This document shows, in pieces, positions 35,036 to 42,982 of a stretch of 64,000 nucleotides of DNA. A program made the position numbers and the translations under genes. Numbering within the stretch: position 1 is the stretch's first letter; each line of letters starts with the position of its first letter. The stretch is from Lactococcus protaetiae (lineage in GTDB: Bacteria; Bacillota; Bacilli; Lactobacillales; Streptococcaceae). The stretch spans positions 372,001 through 436,000 of the forward strand of contig NZ_CP041356.1 of assembly GCF_006965445.1 (NCBI RefSeq), given 5' to 3'. The notes beneath the pieces were generated by a model, which was not told where the DNA came from, did not search any database, and saw only the letters and a program-made list of their open reading frames with translations.

Positions 35036-35090
35036 AATAAAAAGACCTATAAAATTTGTATTTTCATAAGTCTTTTATTTTTTTAATTTT
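35036..35090. terminator. Bidirectional terminator between immA and the LXG operon
   Basis: AAAGACCTATAAAA and TTTTCATAAGTCTTT pair imperfectly between A- and T-rich flanks, between convergent genes. Confidence 0.75.
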
Positions 35091-35321
35091 TTAGTTTAAT
35101 TTAACCAAGCTTGGATAATCCGATTTCAAACTATCTAAAGCTGCCTGAATAGAATCATAAGAACTATACTCATCATATACATCATCTTTCGTTAATGATG
35201 CAACATTTATCTTATCGCCATTTAATTCTAGTCCTTTATAGCCATAAATATAATAACTTGTTGTTTTCGTATGTTGACCAAAAAAATTTGAATCATCAAT
35301 AATTTTATAAATGGAAATCAC
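35091..35321 (-). CDS. Small hypothetical protein, 76 aa, last gene of the LXG operon
   Basis: Soluble, acidic, Tyr/Ser rich (DEYSSYDSIQAALDSLKSDY). The start overlaps the stop of the upstream 349-aa gene by 4 bases. Could be an immunity or chaperone protein; not recognised. Confidence 0.5.
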   Translation of the reverse strand: MISIYKIIDDSNFFGQHTKTTSYYIYGYKGLELNGDKINVASLTKDDVYDEYSSYDSIQAALDSLKSDYPSLVKLN

Positions 35322-36367
35322 AGAAAAACCTCTGAATTGGAATCTTGAATATTTTCCCCAATGAAATAACTTTCTTGTCGAGTAATAGTATAGGTATCAT
35401 AATCATCAGACTTTTTATCACTTCTTACCACAGTATCAATTTGGCTAAGTAAATCATTCAAGTTTGAAATTTTGGGAGAATCTAAAAGTCCTGAAACTTT
35501 AATAGTTGTATCTCCTTTACCTGAAAGAATAAATCCTTTCTTAGCTAATGCCGCCACATAAGAATTAGAAAGATACATTTTTACAGAATCGCCATTTGTT
35601 AAATTTTTTCCACCCTCATCAGCTAAATATGAATCAGTAGTCTGACTTAAATTAAAAATTTCATCATTGTAAGTGAGTGAGCCAAAATGATTATATCCTA
35701 TAACTTTTATGGGATATTTTTTTATAATATCAGAAATCTTATAAACTGTTGATTTTTCTAACCCTGAAACTGTCAATGCTTTTTTTGCTGATTTAATCGG
35801 ATTATCTTTAAGGCTAGTTGTCACACTTAATGTTATCTTATCGCCATTTGATAAGTTATTATCTTTACTTAATTTGACTACTGTATCATCTAAATATTTC
35901 GTTAACTGAGCCATTTTAGTAATATTAGCAGTTAAAACATCATCATTTCCTTTTTTTACCGCATCCACATCAGAACTACTATAACCTACTTTTTTAGCTA
36001 TAATAGCTTCCATCTCATTTTTATAATTCTCTGATAATACAGCAATTCCTAATTTATTATAACCAGAATATTTTACATCTATATTAGTAATGATATTTTT
36101 AGGACGGCTATTAACAAAAGAAAACACGCCAATAATTAAAACAATTATAAAAACAATACTACCTGCTAAAATAATATACTGTTTATTTTTACCACCAAAT
36201 CTTTGTTTCAAGCTCACAGCATCAAGCTTTGAAATATTTTCAGTTTTATCTTCTAGCGTTTCTTCAAATTCAAATTCGCCATTTTCTTTAGCCTTCAAAA
36301 ATTCTTCAACAGATGGCTCTCTACCATTCATTTGTCGAAACGCTTGTTTCCACTCCTCTTTTGTCAT
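35318..36367 (-). CDS. Membrane-anchored protein with TcaA/zinc-ribbon-protein-like extracellular repeats
   Basis: 349 aa: a cytoplasmic part of about 75 residues, one membrane helix (about residues 64-86), then an extracellular region with two similar units (NNLSNGDKITLSVTTSLKDN and GKNLTNGDSVKMYLSNSYVA), each followed by a Tyr-Val-rich unit. The plan recalls TcaA-type cell-envelope proteins. Within an LXG toxin operon it may anchor or give immunity at the surface. Assignment is tentative. Confidence 0.5.
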   Translation of the reverse strand: MTKEEWKQAFRQMNGREPSVEEFLKAKENGEFEFEETLEDKTENISKLDAVSLKQRFGGKNKQYIILAGSIVFIIVLIIGVFSFVNSRPKNIITNIDVKYSGYNKLGIAVLSENYKNEMEAIIAKKVGYSSSDVDAVKKGNDDVLTANITKMAQLTKYLDDTVVKLSKDNNLSNGDKITLSVTTSLKDNPIKSAKKALTVSGLEKSTVYKISDIIKKYPIKVIGYNHFGSLTYNDEIFNLSQTTDSYLADEGGKNLTNGDSVKMYLSNSYVAALAKKGFILSGKGDTTIKVSGLLDSPKISNLNDLLSQIDTVVRSDKKSDDYDTYTITRQESYFIGENIQDSNSEVFL

Positions 36368-36403
36368 AAATTCTCCTTAAATTTTGAACAATTCTTTTTA
36401 TAC

Positions 36404-36667
36404 TTAATCGGCTGATGCATCCGTATCTCGAAACATCTTATTGTATCTTTCTTCATCTTCTTGATTATCTCTTACCACTTTAGCCACAGTAAAAGAAGAT
36501 GAAATCAAACCAACCGCAGCCATTAAGTAATACCCCTTAACCATCAATGGCTCTTTTAATGCGTATAAGCCAATCAACAATAAAACTACAAAAAATGCAA
36601 ATGCTCCCCATGCCATCATTTGATAAGCGGGTGTATTCCGATAAACTTTTTTCTTAATATTATTCAT
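36404..36667 (-). CDS. YiaA/YiaB-type two-helix membrane protein
   Basis: 87 aa. Two membrane helices (about residues 18-36 and 46-62) with the family-typical WGAFAFFVVLLLIGLY, KGYYLM and KVVRDNQED motifs. Function of the family is unknown. Located in the T7SS-linked operon. Confidence 0.65.
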   Translation of the reverse strand: MNNIKKKVYRNTPAYQMMAWGAFAFFVVLLLIGLYALKEPLMVKGYYLMAAVGLISSSFTVAKVVRDNQEDEERYNKMFRDTDASAD

Positions 36668-36688
36668 TACTTTCTTTTCCTTTCAAAC

Positions 36689-36710
36689 ATTAAAAAACCA
36701 AAACTTTTGG
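36689..36710 (-). terminator. Terminator after the EsaB-like gene
   Basis: Minus strand ACCAAAA and TTTTGGT form a compact stem followed by TTTTTAATG. Partial termination here would lower expression of the downstream membrane genes. Confidence 0.55.
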
Positions 36711-36750
36711 TATTCAATTATTCTGTTTTTATCTTAATTTAATTATCATC

Positions 36751-37002
36751 TCAATCCCAAACAATAACAAATACATCCCCATTCCCAACAGGATAATCTG
36801 CTAAAAAGTCCGTTCCATCAAAATGAAGATGTTTTCCTTTAACGTCAAGTTTCCAATTTTGGGGTAAAAAAACTTGATTTGAACGAAACATATTATCAAG
36901 TAATTCTATCAGGCGATTTACTGTTACTTGAATAGGAATAACTAAATCTAATTGTCGCCCCTCATATTCAAGGCTTATAGTAATATGTGTATCTGTTCGC
37001 AT
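36751..37002 (-). CDS. EsaB/YukD-like ubiquitin-fold protein of type VII secretion
   Basis: 83 aa with the ubiquitin-like pattern of EsaB/YukD: strand HITISLEYEGRQLDLVIP, helix TVNRLIELLDNM, late strand-turn YPVGNGDVFVIVWD. EsaB regulates or belongs to the core T7SS machine. Finding it in a mobile LXG operon, without EssA-C in this window, suggests that the ICE brings its own adaptor for a host T7SS. Confidence 0.7.
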   Translation of the reverse strand: MRTDTHITISLEYEGRQLDLVIPIQVTVNRLIELLDNMFRSNQVFLPQNWKLDVKGKHLHFDGTDFLADYPVGNGDVFVIVWD

Positions 37003-37035
37003 AGTAACCTATTTCTACCAACCATAAAAGAAAAT

Positions 37036-37320
37036 TCAAAAATCATAATCTTTCTTCAAATCTTCAAAAAGCTCTTTAACCTGTGGAGACAATCCTTCTT
37101 TTTGTTCCATTTCTAACTCTCTAAGTCTAGCAATCAAAATACGCATAGTTGTACCAAAATGTTGGTGAGAATTAATCGAATCTCTTGCTAAAAACAAAGC
37201 TCTTTTTTCCTCATAACTCTTAGAGTACCTAGACCTTGTAACAACCATGGTATCTATTCTTACATAGTAATGTGTTTGTTTTTTAGTTAAATCATTAACC
37301 CCATCTTTAAAAAAACTCAT
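37036..37320 (-). CDS. Candidate immunity or chaperone protein of the LXG effector, 94 aa
   Basis: Soluble, charged, helical (KRALFLARDSINSHQHFGTT). It follows the LXG gene by 7 bases, the usual place of a cognate immunity protein. No family recognised; the toxin type is unknown too, so the role is inferred. Confidence 0.5.
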   Translation of the reverse strand: MSFFKDGVNDLTKKQTHYYVRIDTMVVTRSRYSKSYEEKRALFLARDSINSHQHFGTTMRILIARLRELEMEQKEGLSPQVKELFEDLKKDYDF

Positions 37321-37327
37321 TGTTTAT

Positions 37328-38695
37328 CTACTGTGCTCCTGTTCCTGCAAATATAGGTCCTTGCCCTGAATTATCTGTCATTGTAGAAGAATTTTGCTTA
37401 TTCTCAATCTCACGTTTCTTTTTCGCTTCAGATTCTAACCGAGCTAATTCTTCAAGATATTCTTTCCCTTTTTTCTTAATAGTTGTAGTTTCCAAAGTTG
37501 AATTGATTTCTCCAAATTGAGTTAAAGCGTTAGCGAATCTATTGGCATAAAGTAAACCATTGTTTTCATCTTCAGGATTAGGCATTTTCTTATTATTTTC
37601 AATTATTCTATCTGGATCAGCAACATACCCTAAAAGGTGCTTCATAGAGCTCCCTGCTTCAATTGAAACTAATTTGTTTGTTGTCGTATTTACAACATAA
37701 CGAATCACATTATCTGAATCTGGCTCTCCATAACTAACAGTAATCAACTCTATATTATCATTATCATGTATTTTAGGATATTCTTTTATTTTTGAAAAAT
37801 AAGCATTAACCACTTCTGAGGTTTGTTTAAGTTTATCAAGTTCTTTTTGATTTTTACCTAATTTTTGGAAAGTAAGATAAAGTTTTTCAGCTTCTTCAAG
37901 TGAAATTCCCATCTCTGAACTTAATTTTTCAATTGCTTTTAATTCACTTAAACGATTTTTATATTTATTTTTTATTTTACTATCCGTATAACTCGTTCCG
38001 TTATCAAGAGATTGATTTCTCATTGTACTCAACCAATTCAAATTAGAGCCTACTGGATATTTAGGATTGCCCCCACTATCAAAAGTCGTTCCATTGAGCA
38101 TTTTTATCCCCTGCATTGCAGATTGAAAAACAGCTAGACTATCTGAAAAAAGAGAGGCGGTCATACTTGAAAAGCTTTCTAATGCGTTCATTTTCTCTTC
38201 ATAACCCTGTTTCAATCGCTCTAACCGTTCCAATTGTTCTTGTAGTGCCTGTGCTTCACTGAACGTTCGAACACTTTCAAGAACATTCCCTCCCAAAACA
38301 TTAGACATTTGAACTGAAAAATCTTGGTCAAGTTGAATTTGTTCTTCAACAGTACGCATTGTTTCTTGAATCAATCGATGCTGTTGTTGCAAAATCTCCA
38401 TATCTAAATGTCCATAGTGACTAATACTGCTATCTGCCGACTTATAAGCTGAAAGGTCTGATTTTATATCCTCAATCGCCTGTTTCACTTTTAGTATTGT
38501 TGGGTGAATCACTGCTTCAAAAAGATTCTTGCCCGCATGATAAGCCACTCCTGATAATTCCCCACGGTTTAGTGTTGAAATTAAATGCGTACTCCCTTTA
38601 CTCATTCCATTTGTTATTTGGTAAGAAATAGTTATATTTGAACTTAGCGCTTCAATCAACTCGTGTGATTCACCACTATCATAAATCAATCCCAT
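37328..38695 (-). CDS. LXG-domain type VII secretion effector
   Basis: 455 aa. Residues 1-200 have the helical LXG plan: MGLIYDSGESHELIEALSSN, then GVAYHAGKNLFEAVIHPTIL and a long coil. The C-terminal 200 residues (KEYPKIHDNDNIELITVSYG...) have no toxin motif I recognise. No signal peptide, as expected. The start overlaps the upstream partner gene by 10 bases. It would be exported by a T7SS and act against neighbouring bacteria. Confidence 0.75.
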   Translation of the reverse strand: MGLIYDSGESHELIEALSSNITISYQITNGMSKGSTHLISTLNRGELSGVAYHAGKNLFEAVIHPTILKVKQAIEDIKSDLSAYKSADSSISHYGHLDMEILQQQHRLIQETMRTVEEQIQLDQDFSVQMSNVLGGNVLESVRTFSEAQALQEQLERLERLKQGYEEKMNALESFSSMTASLFSDSLAVFQSAMQGIKMLNGTTFDSGGNPKYPVGSNLNWLSTMRNQSLDNGTSYTDSKIKNKYKNRLSELKAIEKLSSEMGISLEEAEKLYLTFQKLGKNQKELDKLKQTSEVVNAYFSKIKEYPKIHDNDNIELITVSYGEPDSDNVIRYVVNTTTNKLVSIEAGSSMKHLLGYVADPDRIIENNKKMPNPEDENNGLLYANRFANALTQFGEINSTLETTTIKKKGKEYLEELARLESEAKKKREIENKQNSSTMTDNSGQGPIFAGTGAQ

Positions 38696-39264
38696 GCTAG
38701 TTTATTCCTTTCTGCCCCTAATCTATCAATATCATCTTGTAAAGTTTGACGCATTTTTTGAGTGAACTGTTCCTGTGCTTCTTCCTGACGAAAACTAATA
38801 TTTTTAATCTGTGAAAAAACATCTTGCAATTCATCATTTTCTCTTTCAGCTTGTGAAGGATTAAATTTTGATATTTGATATAATAATTCTTCATTTTGGC
38901 TTAATTGATGATAGCGCTCTTGTTCTAATCTATGATTTCTTTCAACCGTGCGATTTTTCAATTGCATGACATCATCAGTTTGATTTTCTTTTGCCATAAT
39001 TTTTTGATTATAAGCGAGACGTTCTAACTCATTTTTATCTTTTGAAATTTTTCGTGTGCCAAAGTCTAGTGCCTCAAATTGTACCGTTTGCTTTTTCCGA
39101 AAAGTTGAAACATTGGGCTGTTTCTCTTGATTACTATTTTTCTGCCGTTCTGCTCGTTTCTGATTTTCCTTTAGCTGATTTTCTCGCCATATTTTTAAGT
39201 GTTCTTTAGGGTCAAGTCCTGCCCATATTGCAAGTGTTTTTGCCCATTCCTCATTTGCTTCCAT
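38686..39264 (-). CDS. LXG-associated coiled-coil partner (DUF3958-like), 192 aa
   Basis: The C-terminal half (HRLEQERYHQLSQNEELLYQ onward) has the long antiparallel coil typical of LXG partner proteins such as DUF3958. The N-terminal 90 residues are a charged extension not usual in that family. Located between the small TIGR04197-like gene and the LXG gene, as in known LXG loci. Confidence 0.6.
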   Translation of the reverse strand: MEANEEWAKTLAIWAGLDPKEHLKIWRENQLKENQKRAERQKNSNQEKQPNVSTFRKKQTVQFEALDFGTRKISKDKNELERLAYNQKIMAKENQTDDVMQLKNRTVERNHRLEQERYHQLSQNEELLYQISKFNPSQAERENDELQDVFSQIKNISFRQEEAQEQFTQKMRQTLQDDIDRLGAERNKLAWD

Positions 39265-39273
39265 AAATACTCT

Positions 39274-39549
39274 CTACTTTTTGAACTGTTGCGCATCTGA
39301 AATATCTCGTTCCTCAATTTTATGAGCAAGTTCAGGAAATTTTTTAGCTTGTTTAAGAATAACCGAGGAGAAATCAGAAACAAGATTGAGCATTTGATTA
39401 GACACGCTTTCCCCTGCCTTCATACTAGCAATATTGCTTGACCCTAAACTTATGGTCTTATTTTTATGTGAACTAGTATCTATCCCCACTAATTCAGAAA
39501 TAGCTCCTTGTGCTACTATTGAGTTAGAACTTAGTTTCGATGTTCCCAT
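39274..39549 (-). CDS. Small T7SS helper of the TIGR04197/DUF3130 (Lap1) type, 91 aa
   Basis: A helical hairpin protein with Ser-rich N-terminus (KLSSNSIVAQGAISELVGID) and late helix QMLNLVSDFSSVILKQAKKF. First gene of the operon, with AAGGAG upstream and a good promoter. Such small proteins pair with the LXG domain for export. Confidence 0.6.
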   Translation of the reverse strand: MGTSKLSSNSIVAQGAISELVGIDTSSHKNKTISLGSSNIASMKAGESVSNQMLNLVSDFSSVILKQAKKFPELAHKIEERDISDAQQFKK

Positions 39550-39594
39550 TATGTAAAATTCTCCTTAAGTTTTCATGTGATTCTAATTAAGTTT

Positions 39595-39623
39595 ATTTTA
39601 CAGTTTTTAGAAGGGATTTGCAA
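39595..39623 (-). promoter_or_regulatory. Promoter of the LXG operon
   Basis: Minus strand TTGCAA (39618-39623), 17-base spacer, TAAAAT (39595-39600), 45 bases before the first start codon. Confidence 0.65.
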
Positions 39624-39658
39624 CTGCTTACCCCATTTTATTTACAATTAATATTTCA

Positions 39659-39721
39659 AATTTACAAAATAAAAAGCCACTAGTTCTTTTTTTGATTAGT
39701 GCCTTTTTATTTTATAAATTT
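39659..39721. terminator. Long dyad terminator at the right part of the ICE
   Basis: AAAATAAAAAGCCACTA and TTAGTGCCTTTTTATTTT are near-perfect arms around a T-rich loop, functional in both directions. Confidence 0.7.
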
Positions 39722-39737
39722 ACATATTATTCTTTGC

Positions 39738-39761
39738 TTGGTTAGTTTTTTGGTTAGTTTT
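39738..39761 (+). repeat. Candidate integrase arm sites at the right end of the ICE
   Basis: Two TTGGTTAG copies 12 bases apart, each followed by TTTT. Spacing is the same as in the arm pairs of the nested element, but the sequence differs, as expected for another integrase. It marks the change from ICE to a different gene block. Confidence 0.45.
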
Positions 39762-39865
39762 CTTGTTTTCTATTCTACATTTGTTATTTTACTGGCTTCA
39801 CGAAGTCCTCTGCTTCATAGTATAATTATAACATTTTTTTCATTGAATTTTAGACAAATTCCATC

Positions 39866-39900
39866 TAAAAAAGAAAACCTGAACAGTCAGGTTTTCTAAC
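39866..39900. terminator. Terminator after the 33-aa ORF
   Basis: AGAAAACCTGA and TCAGGTTTTCT form an 11-bp stem with 4-base loop; a T tract follows on the minus strand. Confidence 0.8.
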
Positions 39901-39928
39901 GCTGTTAAAGATGAAATCGTCTAAAACA

Positions 39929-40030
39929 TTATTCAGAGCGATTTAGCTGTTTAAACAAGGAAATAATCTCTAAAATAATTTGAATTTGAGATTCTGTGAG
40001 ACCGCTCAAGTCAACATCTTTAGTATCCAT
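39929..40030 (-). CDS. 33-aa ORF resembling the C-terminal tail of the neighbouring repressor
   Basis: It begins at ATG 40030 with GGAGAG upstream and reads MDTKDVDLSGLTESQIQIIL, then EIISLFKQLNRSE. The last 25 residues of the XRE protein at 40103-40411 read SSLTDEQLQIVLRLINEFEQ and FNALKEK, clearly similar. A free copy of a dimerisation tail could disturb the repressor. A terminator follows. Confidence 0.55.
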   Translation of the reverse strand: MDTKDVDLSGLTESQIQIILEIISLFKQLNRSE

Positions 40031-40102
40031 GATAAAACTCTCCTTTCACCATAGACGATGTAAAACTTGCACTAAAAAAACACTGCAAAAATCTGCAATG
40101 TC

Positions 40103-40411
40103 TTATTTTTCTTTCAAAGCATTAAACTGCTCAAATTCATTAATCAAACGCAGCACAATTTGAAGCTGCTCATCCGTCAAAGACGATGTATTAAACTCCT
40201 TGTCGTCAGACAAACCCAATAAATAGTCAGCCGAAACATCAAAAATCTGACAAAGTTGGATAAGCACCTCAACTGATGGGTACTTTCGACTTTTCTCGTA
40301 GGCAGAAATTGTTGCACTTACGACTCCAATCCTCGTTGATAAGTCACTTTGCGTCATCATTTTTTTAAGTCTCAAAGCTCGCAACTTATCCCCAAAATAT
40401 TCCATTCCCAT
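40103..40411 (-). CDS. XRE-family repressor divergent from the membrane operon
   Basis: 102 aa. XRE domain in residues 5-65 (KLRALRLKKMMTQSDLSTRI...DYLLGL) and a short amphipathic tail for oligomerisation. The start may be ATG 40411 or 40405. It is divergent from the promoter at 40476-40504, so it likely controls the 40.5-44.7 kb operon as well as itself. Confidence 0.75.
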   Translation of the reverse strand: MGMEYFGDKLRALRLKKMMTQSDLSTRIGVVSATISAYEKSRKYPSVEVLIQLCQIFDVSADYLLGLSDDKEFNTSSLTDEQLQIVLRLINEFEQFNALKEK

Positions 40412-40475
40412 ATTACTACCTCAGAATAAGCCTATCAAAACAAAAGAAACTTTAAGACTGATTTTTGTCTTTTAG

Positions 40476-40504
40476 TTGATATCAAGATTTGTTTAAGATA
40501 TAAT
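40476..40504 (+). promoter_or_regulatory. Promoter of the accessory membrane operon
   Basis: TTGATA (40476-40481), 17 bases, TATAAT (40499-40504), 38 bases before the first ATG, with AGGAGAA as ribosome site. Confidence 0.75.
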
Positions 40505-40542
40505 GAAAGCGAATATAAAATTTAATTTTTAGGAGAAAATTT

Positions 40543-41343
40543 ATGAAAAGATTGTTAATCTTACCTATAACCTTACTTATCTCATTATTCATTCTCGCTT
40601 CATGTAGCTCACCTTCAAAAATCTCCACTCCCAAATATGCTGACAAAAAATTTATAACTGCATTATCACAAGGATTAGAAAATCGTTGGAAACTAGGAGA
40701 TGAATACGATAAAATTAAAGATCCATCAACCGCACAAACAAAGGAATATTATCATAAATTTGTTCAGGCAGAATTAGAAAACATTTCACCCCTCAAAGAT
40801 AAAAAATTTAAAGATTCAAAACTTCAAGCTTTAGTTATTCAATATTACAATGCGTTAGAAGATTCTAAGAAATCAATCAACTCGCTTGATAGTTTGGATG
40901 GAGCAAAAGCATGGAGTGCAGCATACGATACCCGTACAAAATTATTAGTTCAATTTAAAGAGAGTTATCATTTAAAAGTAAGTAAAAAGTATCAGTCTTA
41001 TCTTGATAATCTTGAAAAAGATGGACAAAAAGCGCAACAAACCGATGAAGTAAAAACAAAAGTTACTGCAATGACAAACGCCATCAACTTTAAGTACATT
41101 CCTGAACAATATGACGATACTTATAAAAAATATCAAGCTACCGTTGAAAACACCACTGGAGTGAACTTATCTAGCTTTTCAGGCCAAGTCAATCTAATTA
41201 ATGCAAATGGTGTAACTGTAGATAGCACTTATATCAATACTGATAATTGGAAAGCAGGTGCCAAAGTATTATTTGAATTTACCACTGATAAAACATTTTC
41301 TAAAACTGTTATCACCCCCGAGTACCAAGTTGCTGGCAACTAA
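40543..41343 (+). CDS. Lipoprotein, 266 aa
   Basis: Signal peptide with lipobox LASC (Cys about residue 21), then a helical domain (PKYADKKFITALSQGLENRW onward) of about 160 residues and a C-terminal beta domain (NTTGVNLSSFSGQVNLINAN...) similar in style to FxLYD domains. First gene of the operon. Likely an envelope sensor or binding protein; function unknown. Confidence 0.7.
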   Translation: MKRLLILPITLLISLFILASCSSPSKISTPKYADKKFITALSQGLENRWKLGDEYDKIKDPSTAQTKEYYHKFVQAELENISPLKDKKFKDSKLQALVIQYYNALEDSKKSINSLDSLDGAKAWSAAYDTRTKLLVQFKESYHLKVSKKYQSYLDNLEKDGQKAQQTDEVKTKVTAMTNAINFKYIPEQYDDTYKKYQATVENTTGVNLSSFSGQVNLINANGVTVDSTYINTDNWKAGAKVLFEFTTDKTFSKTVITPEYQVAGN

Positions 41344-41366
41344 TTTGTTAAATTAGGTAATAAATT

Positions 41367-42043
41367 ATGAATAACGAAAACAACGAAAATTTTTTTCTCT
41401 ATCAGACATACACATTGATAGTATGGACAAGGAGGAAGGCGACTTTAATGATGTCATAAATATTCTCCCAATTAAATCTTCTAAAATCATAAAAAATTCA
41501 TTTTCAAAAGCACAAACAAAAGCAGAAAAACTTTTGAAAGAGAAATCACAAAAATTTGATTCAATTTTTGAGCCCTTTCTCACTGATGTGACTCCCAAGA
41601 TTCGAAAAAATGTCATAAGACAATTCATTTTGCGAGCCTCACATCGGCAATCGTTGGATTTTCTCCTATTCCTTTTTCAGATGCCGTATTGCTTGTATCA
41701 ATCCAGCTTTCAATGCTGACGCGTCTATATATCATTTTTGGTGAAAAATGGTAAGAAGGACTTACCAAAAATCTAACAAAAGAGTTAGTATGTCGTAGGG
41801 TTAGGAAAAAGCGCAGTCGGAAATCTTCTAAAATTGATTCCTACTACAGGAACTGTTACAGGAGGAATAATCAACCCCACCGTTGCCTCAACAATTACTG
41901 AAACACTCGGTTGGCTCACTGTAAAAGCCCTCAATGATGGCGAAGATATTTTTGATGAAGCAGCATCATTTAAGGAGCAATTTAATACTTTGTACTCCAC
42001 CCTATCAGAAACGACAAAAAAGAAAGTTAATTCTAAAAAATAA
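41367..42043 (+). pseudogene. DUF697-like membrane-associated protein, broken by several frameshifts
   Basis: Pieces in different frames line up as one DUF697-type protein: MNNENNEN, then DIHIDSMDKEEGDFNDVINI, IRQFIFASLTSAIVGFSPIP, SDAVLLVSIQLSMLTRLYII, and VVGLGKSAVGNLLKLIPTTG. Breaks at T runs near 41396-41402, 41631-41634 and 41736-41740 are repaired by one T each; a further break near 41791 is not a clear homopolymer. The SPIPFSDAVLL pattern with a hydrophobic helix is characteristic. The gene may be truly decayed or only badly sequenced. Confidence 0.6.
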
Positions 42044-42056
42044 TTAGGAGAAATTC

Positions 42057-42971
42057 ATGAAAAAAACACTACTCTTGGCAATTGGACTTATTTTTTTAGG
42101 GATATTTTCAGCTTGCAACCATTCAAATGCAACCTACAAGGTGGATTATAACACCAATTCTTTTGAAAACGCCCTCGAAAATAATAAAAAAGTAAGTGGT
42201 AAAACTGTCGCCTTTACTGTAACCAATGAAAAGCCTCCTCTATTAGGTCTGGGCGATTATGATTTGCAAGACGTGAATAAAAACAACTTCAGATCTAAAA
42301 GTAATCCCAACATTACTCAAGGAGATAGTGTGATAGTCAAAGTTACTAGCGTCTCTAAAAGTTTAGGACATTATAAAATCTCTTATTCAAATCTTACTAA
42401 AATTAATGATTTATCAGATGTAGCTGTTAAAGAAAATAATATAGGATCATTCATTGGAGAAATCTTTTTCGGAATTGTTGGATTTGCTTTCTTCGTTTCA
42501 ATTATTATTTTTGCCGTCATACAAGGAAAGAAGCAAAACATTATACAAAAGAAGAAGGACGATATTTTATCTTGTATCTCAGCTTCTGGTATTAGAGAAC
42601 TCAAAGAAATTTCAAAAGTTACTGGACTTCAAGTTTATGAAATTGAAAAATTACTAACAGATATGATAAAAATGGCTTCACTTGCCAACTCCAAAGTTAA
42701 TCAATCACTGAATATTAGAATTCTTAAAAATGCTCAGATTGATCATATTAACGATATTATTATACTTGACAAACATGCTACTGATACCAAACTTGATAAG
42801 ATAGCTACAGCCGCAAATTCAATATTGGACCGTTTTAATCCAAAACAAAATATCAAAACTAAACCTCTAACTGTTAAACCAGAAAAATTGCCTGATTGGG
42901 TTTGCGAATACTGTAATTCATCAAACAAAGCAGAATCAGAAAAATGCTCACAGTGTAGCGCTAAAAGATAG
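42057..42971 (+). CDS. Lipoprotein with internal membrane helix, winged-helix-like part and RanBP2-type zinc finger
   Basis: 304 aa. Signal with lipobox FSAC (Cys about residue 20), an outer domain, a membrane helix (about residues 136-158), a cytoplasmic segment with winged-helix look (SASGIRELKEISKVTGLQVY), and at the C-terminus W-x-C-x2-C...C-x2-C (PDWVCEYCNSS...KCSQCSAKR), a RanBP2-like zinc finger, rare in bacteria. It could pass an envelope signal to a cytoplasmic partner. Confidence 0.65.
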   Translation: MKKTLLLAIGLIFLGIFSACNHSNATYKVDYNTNSFENALENNKKVSGKTVAFTVTNEKPPLLGLGDYDLQDVNKNNFRSKSNPNITQGDSVIVKVTSVSKSLGHYKISYSNLTKINDLSDVAVKENNIGSFIGEIFFGIVGFAFFVSIIIFAVIQGKKQNIIQKKKDDILSCISASGIRELKEISKVTGLQVYEIEKLLTDMIKMASLANSKVNQSLNIRILKNAQIDHINDIIILDKHATDTKLDKIATAANSILDRFNPKQNIKTKPLTVKPEKLPDWVCEYCNSSNKAESEKCSQCSAKR

Positions 42972-42982
42972 GAGAAATAAAA

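Larger units (their letters stand above)
1..39830. mobile_element. Integrative conjugative element, Tn916/ICESt3/ICEBs1 superfamily (left end outside window)
   Basis: The channel set TcpC-TcpD-TcpE-VirB4-VirB6-lysozyme, a MobT relaxase, a TcpA/FtsK coupling protein, an oriT-like hairpin and an ImmR/ImmA-like switch lie almost collinearly on the minus strand, the layout known for Tn916/ICEBs1-type ICEs. No integrase is found to the left of the channel genes, so the integrase end is presumably before base 1. The right limit is inferred from paired 12-bp-period repeats at 39738-39761, after which gene content and strand change. A smaller element (18.5-26.6 kb) is nested inside. Cargo includes an LPXTG adhesin, a T7SS LXG module and a toxin-antitoxin pair. 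Confidence 0.8.

Noticed and set aside
42383-42604. Minus-strand ORFs inside the accessory operon
   Set aside because: They are shadows without ribosome sites; the plus-strand genes have clear domain patterns.
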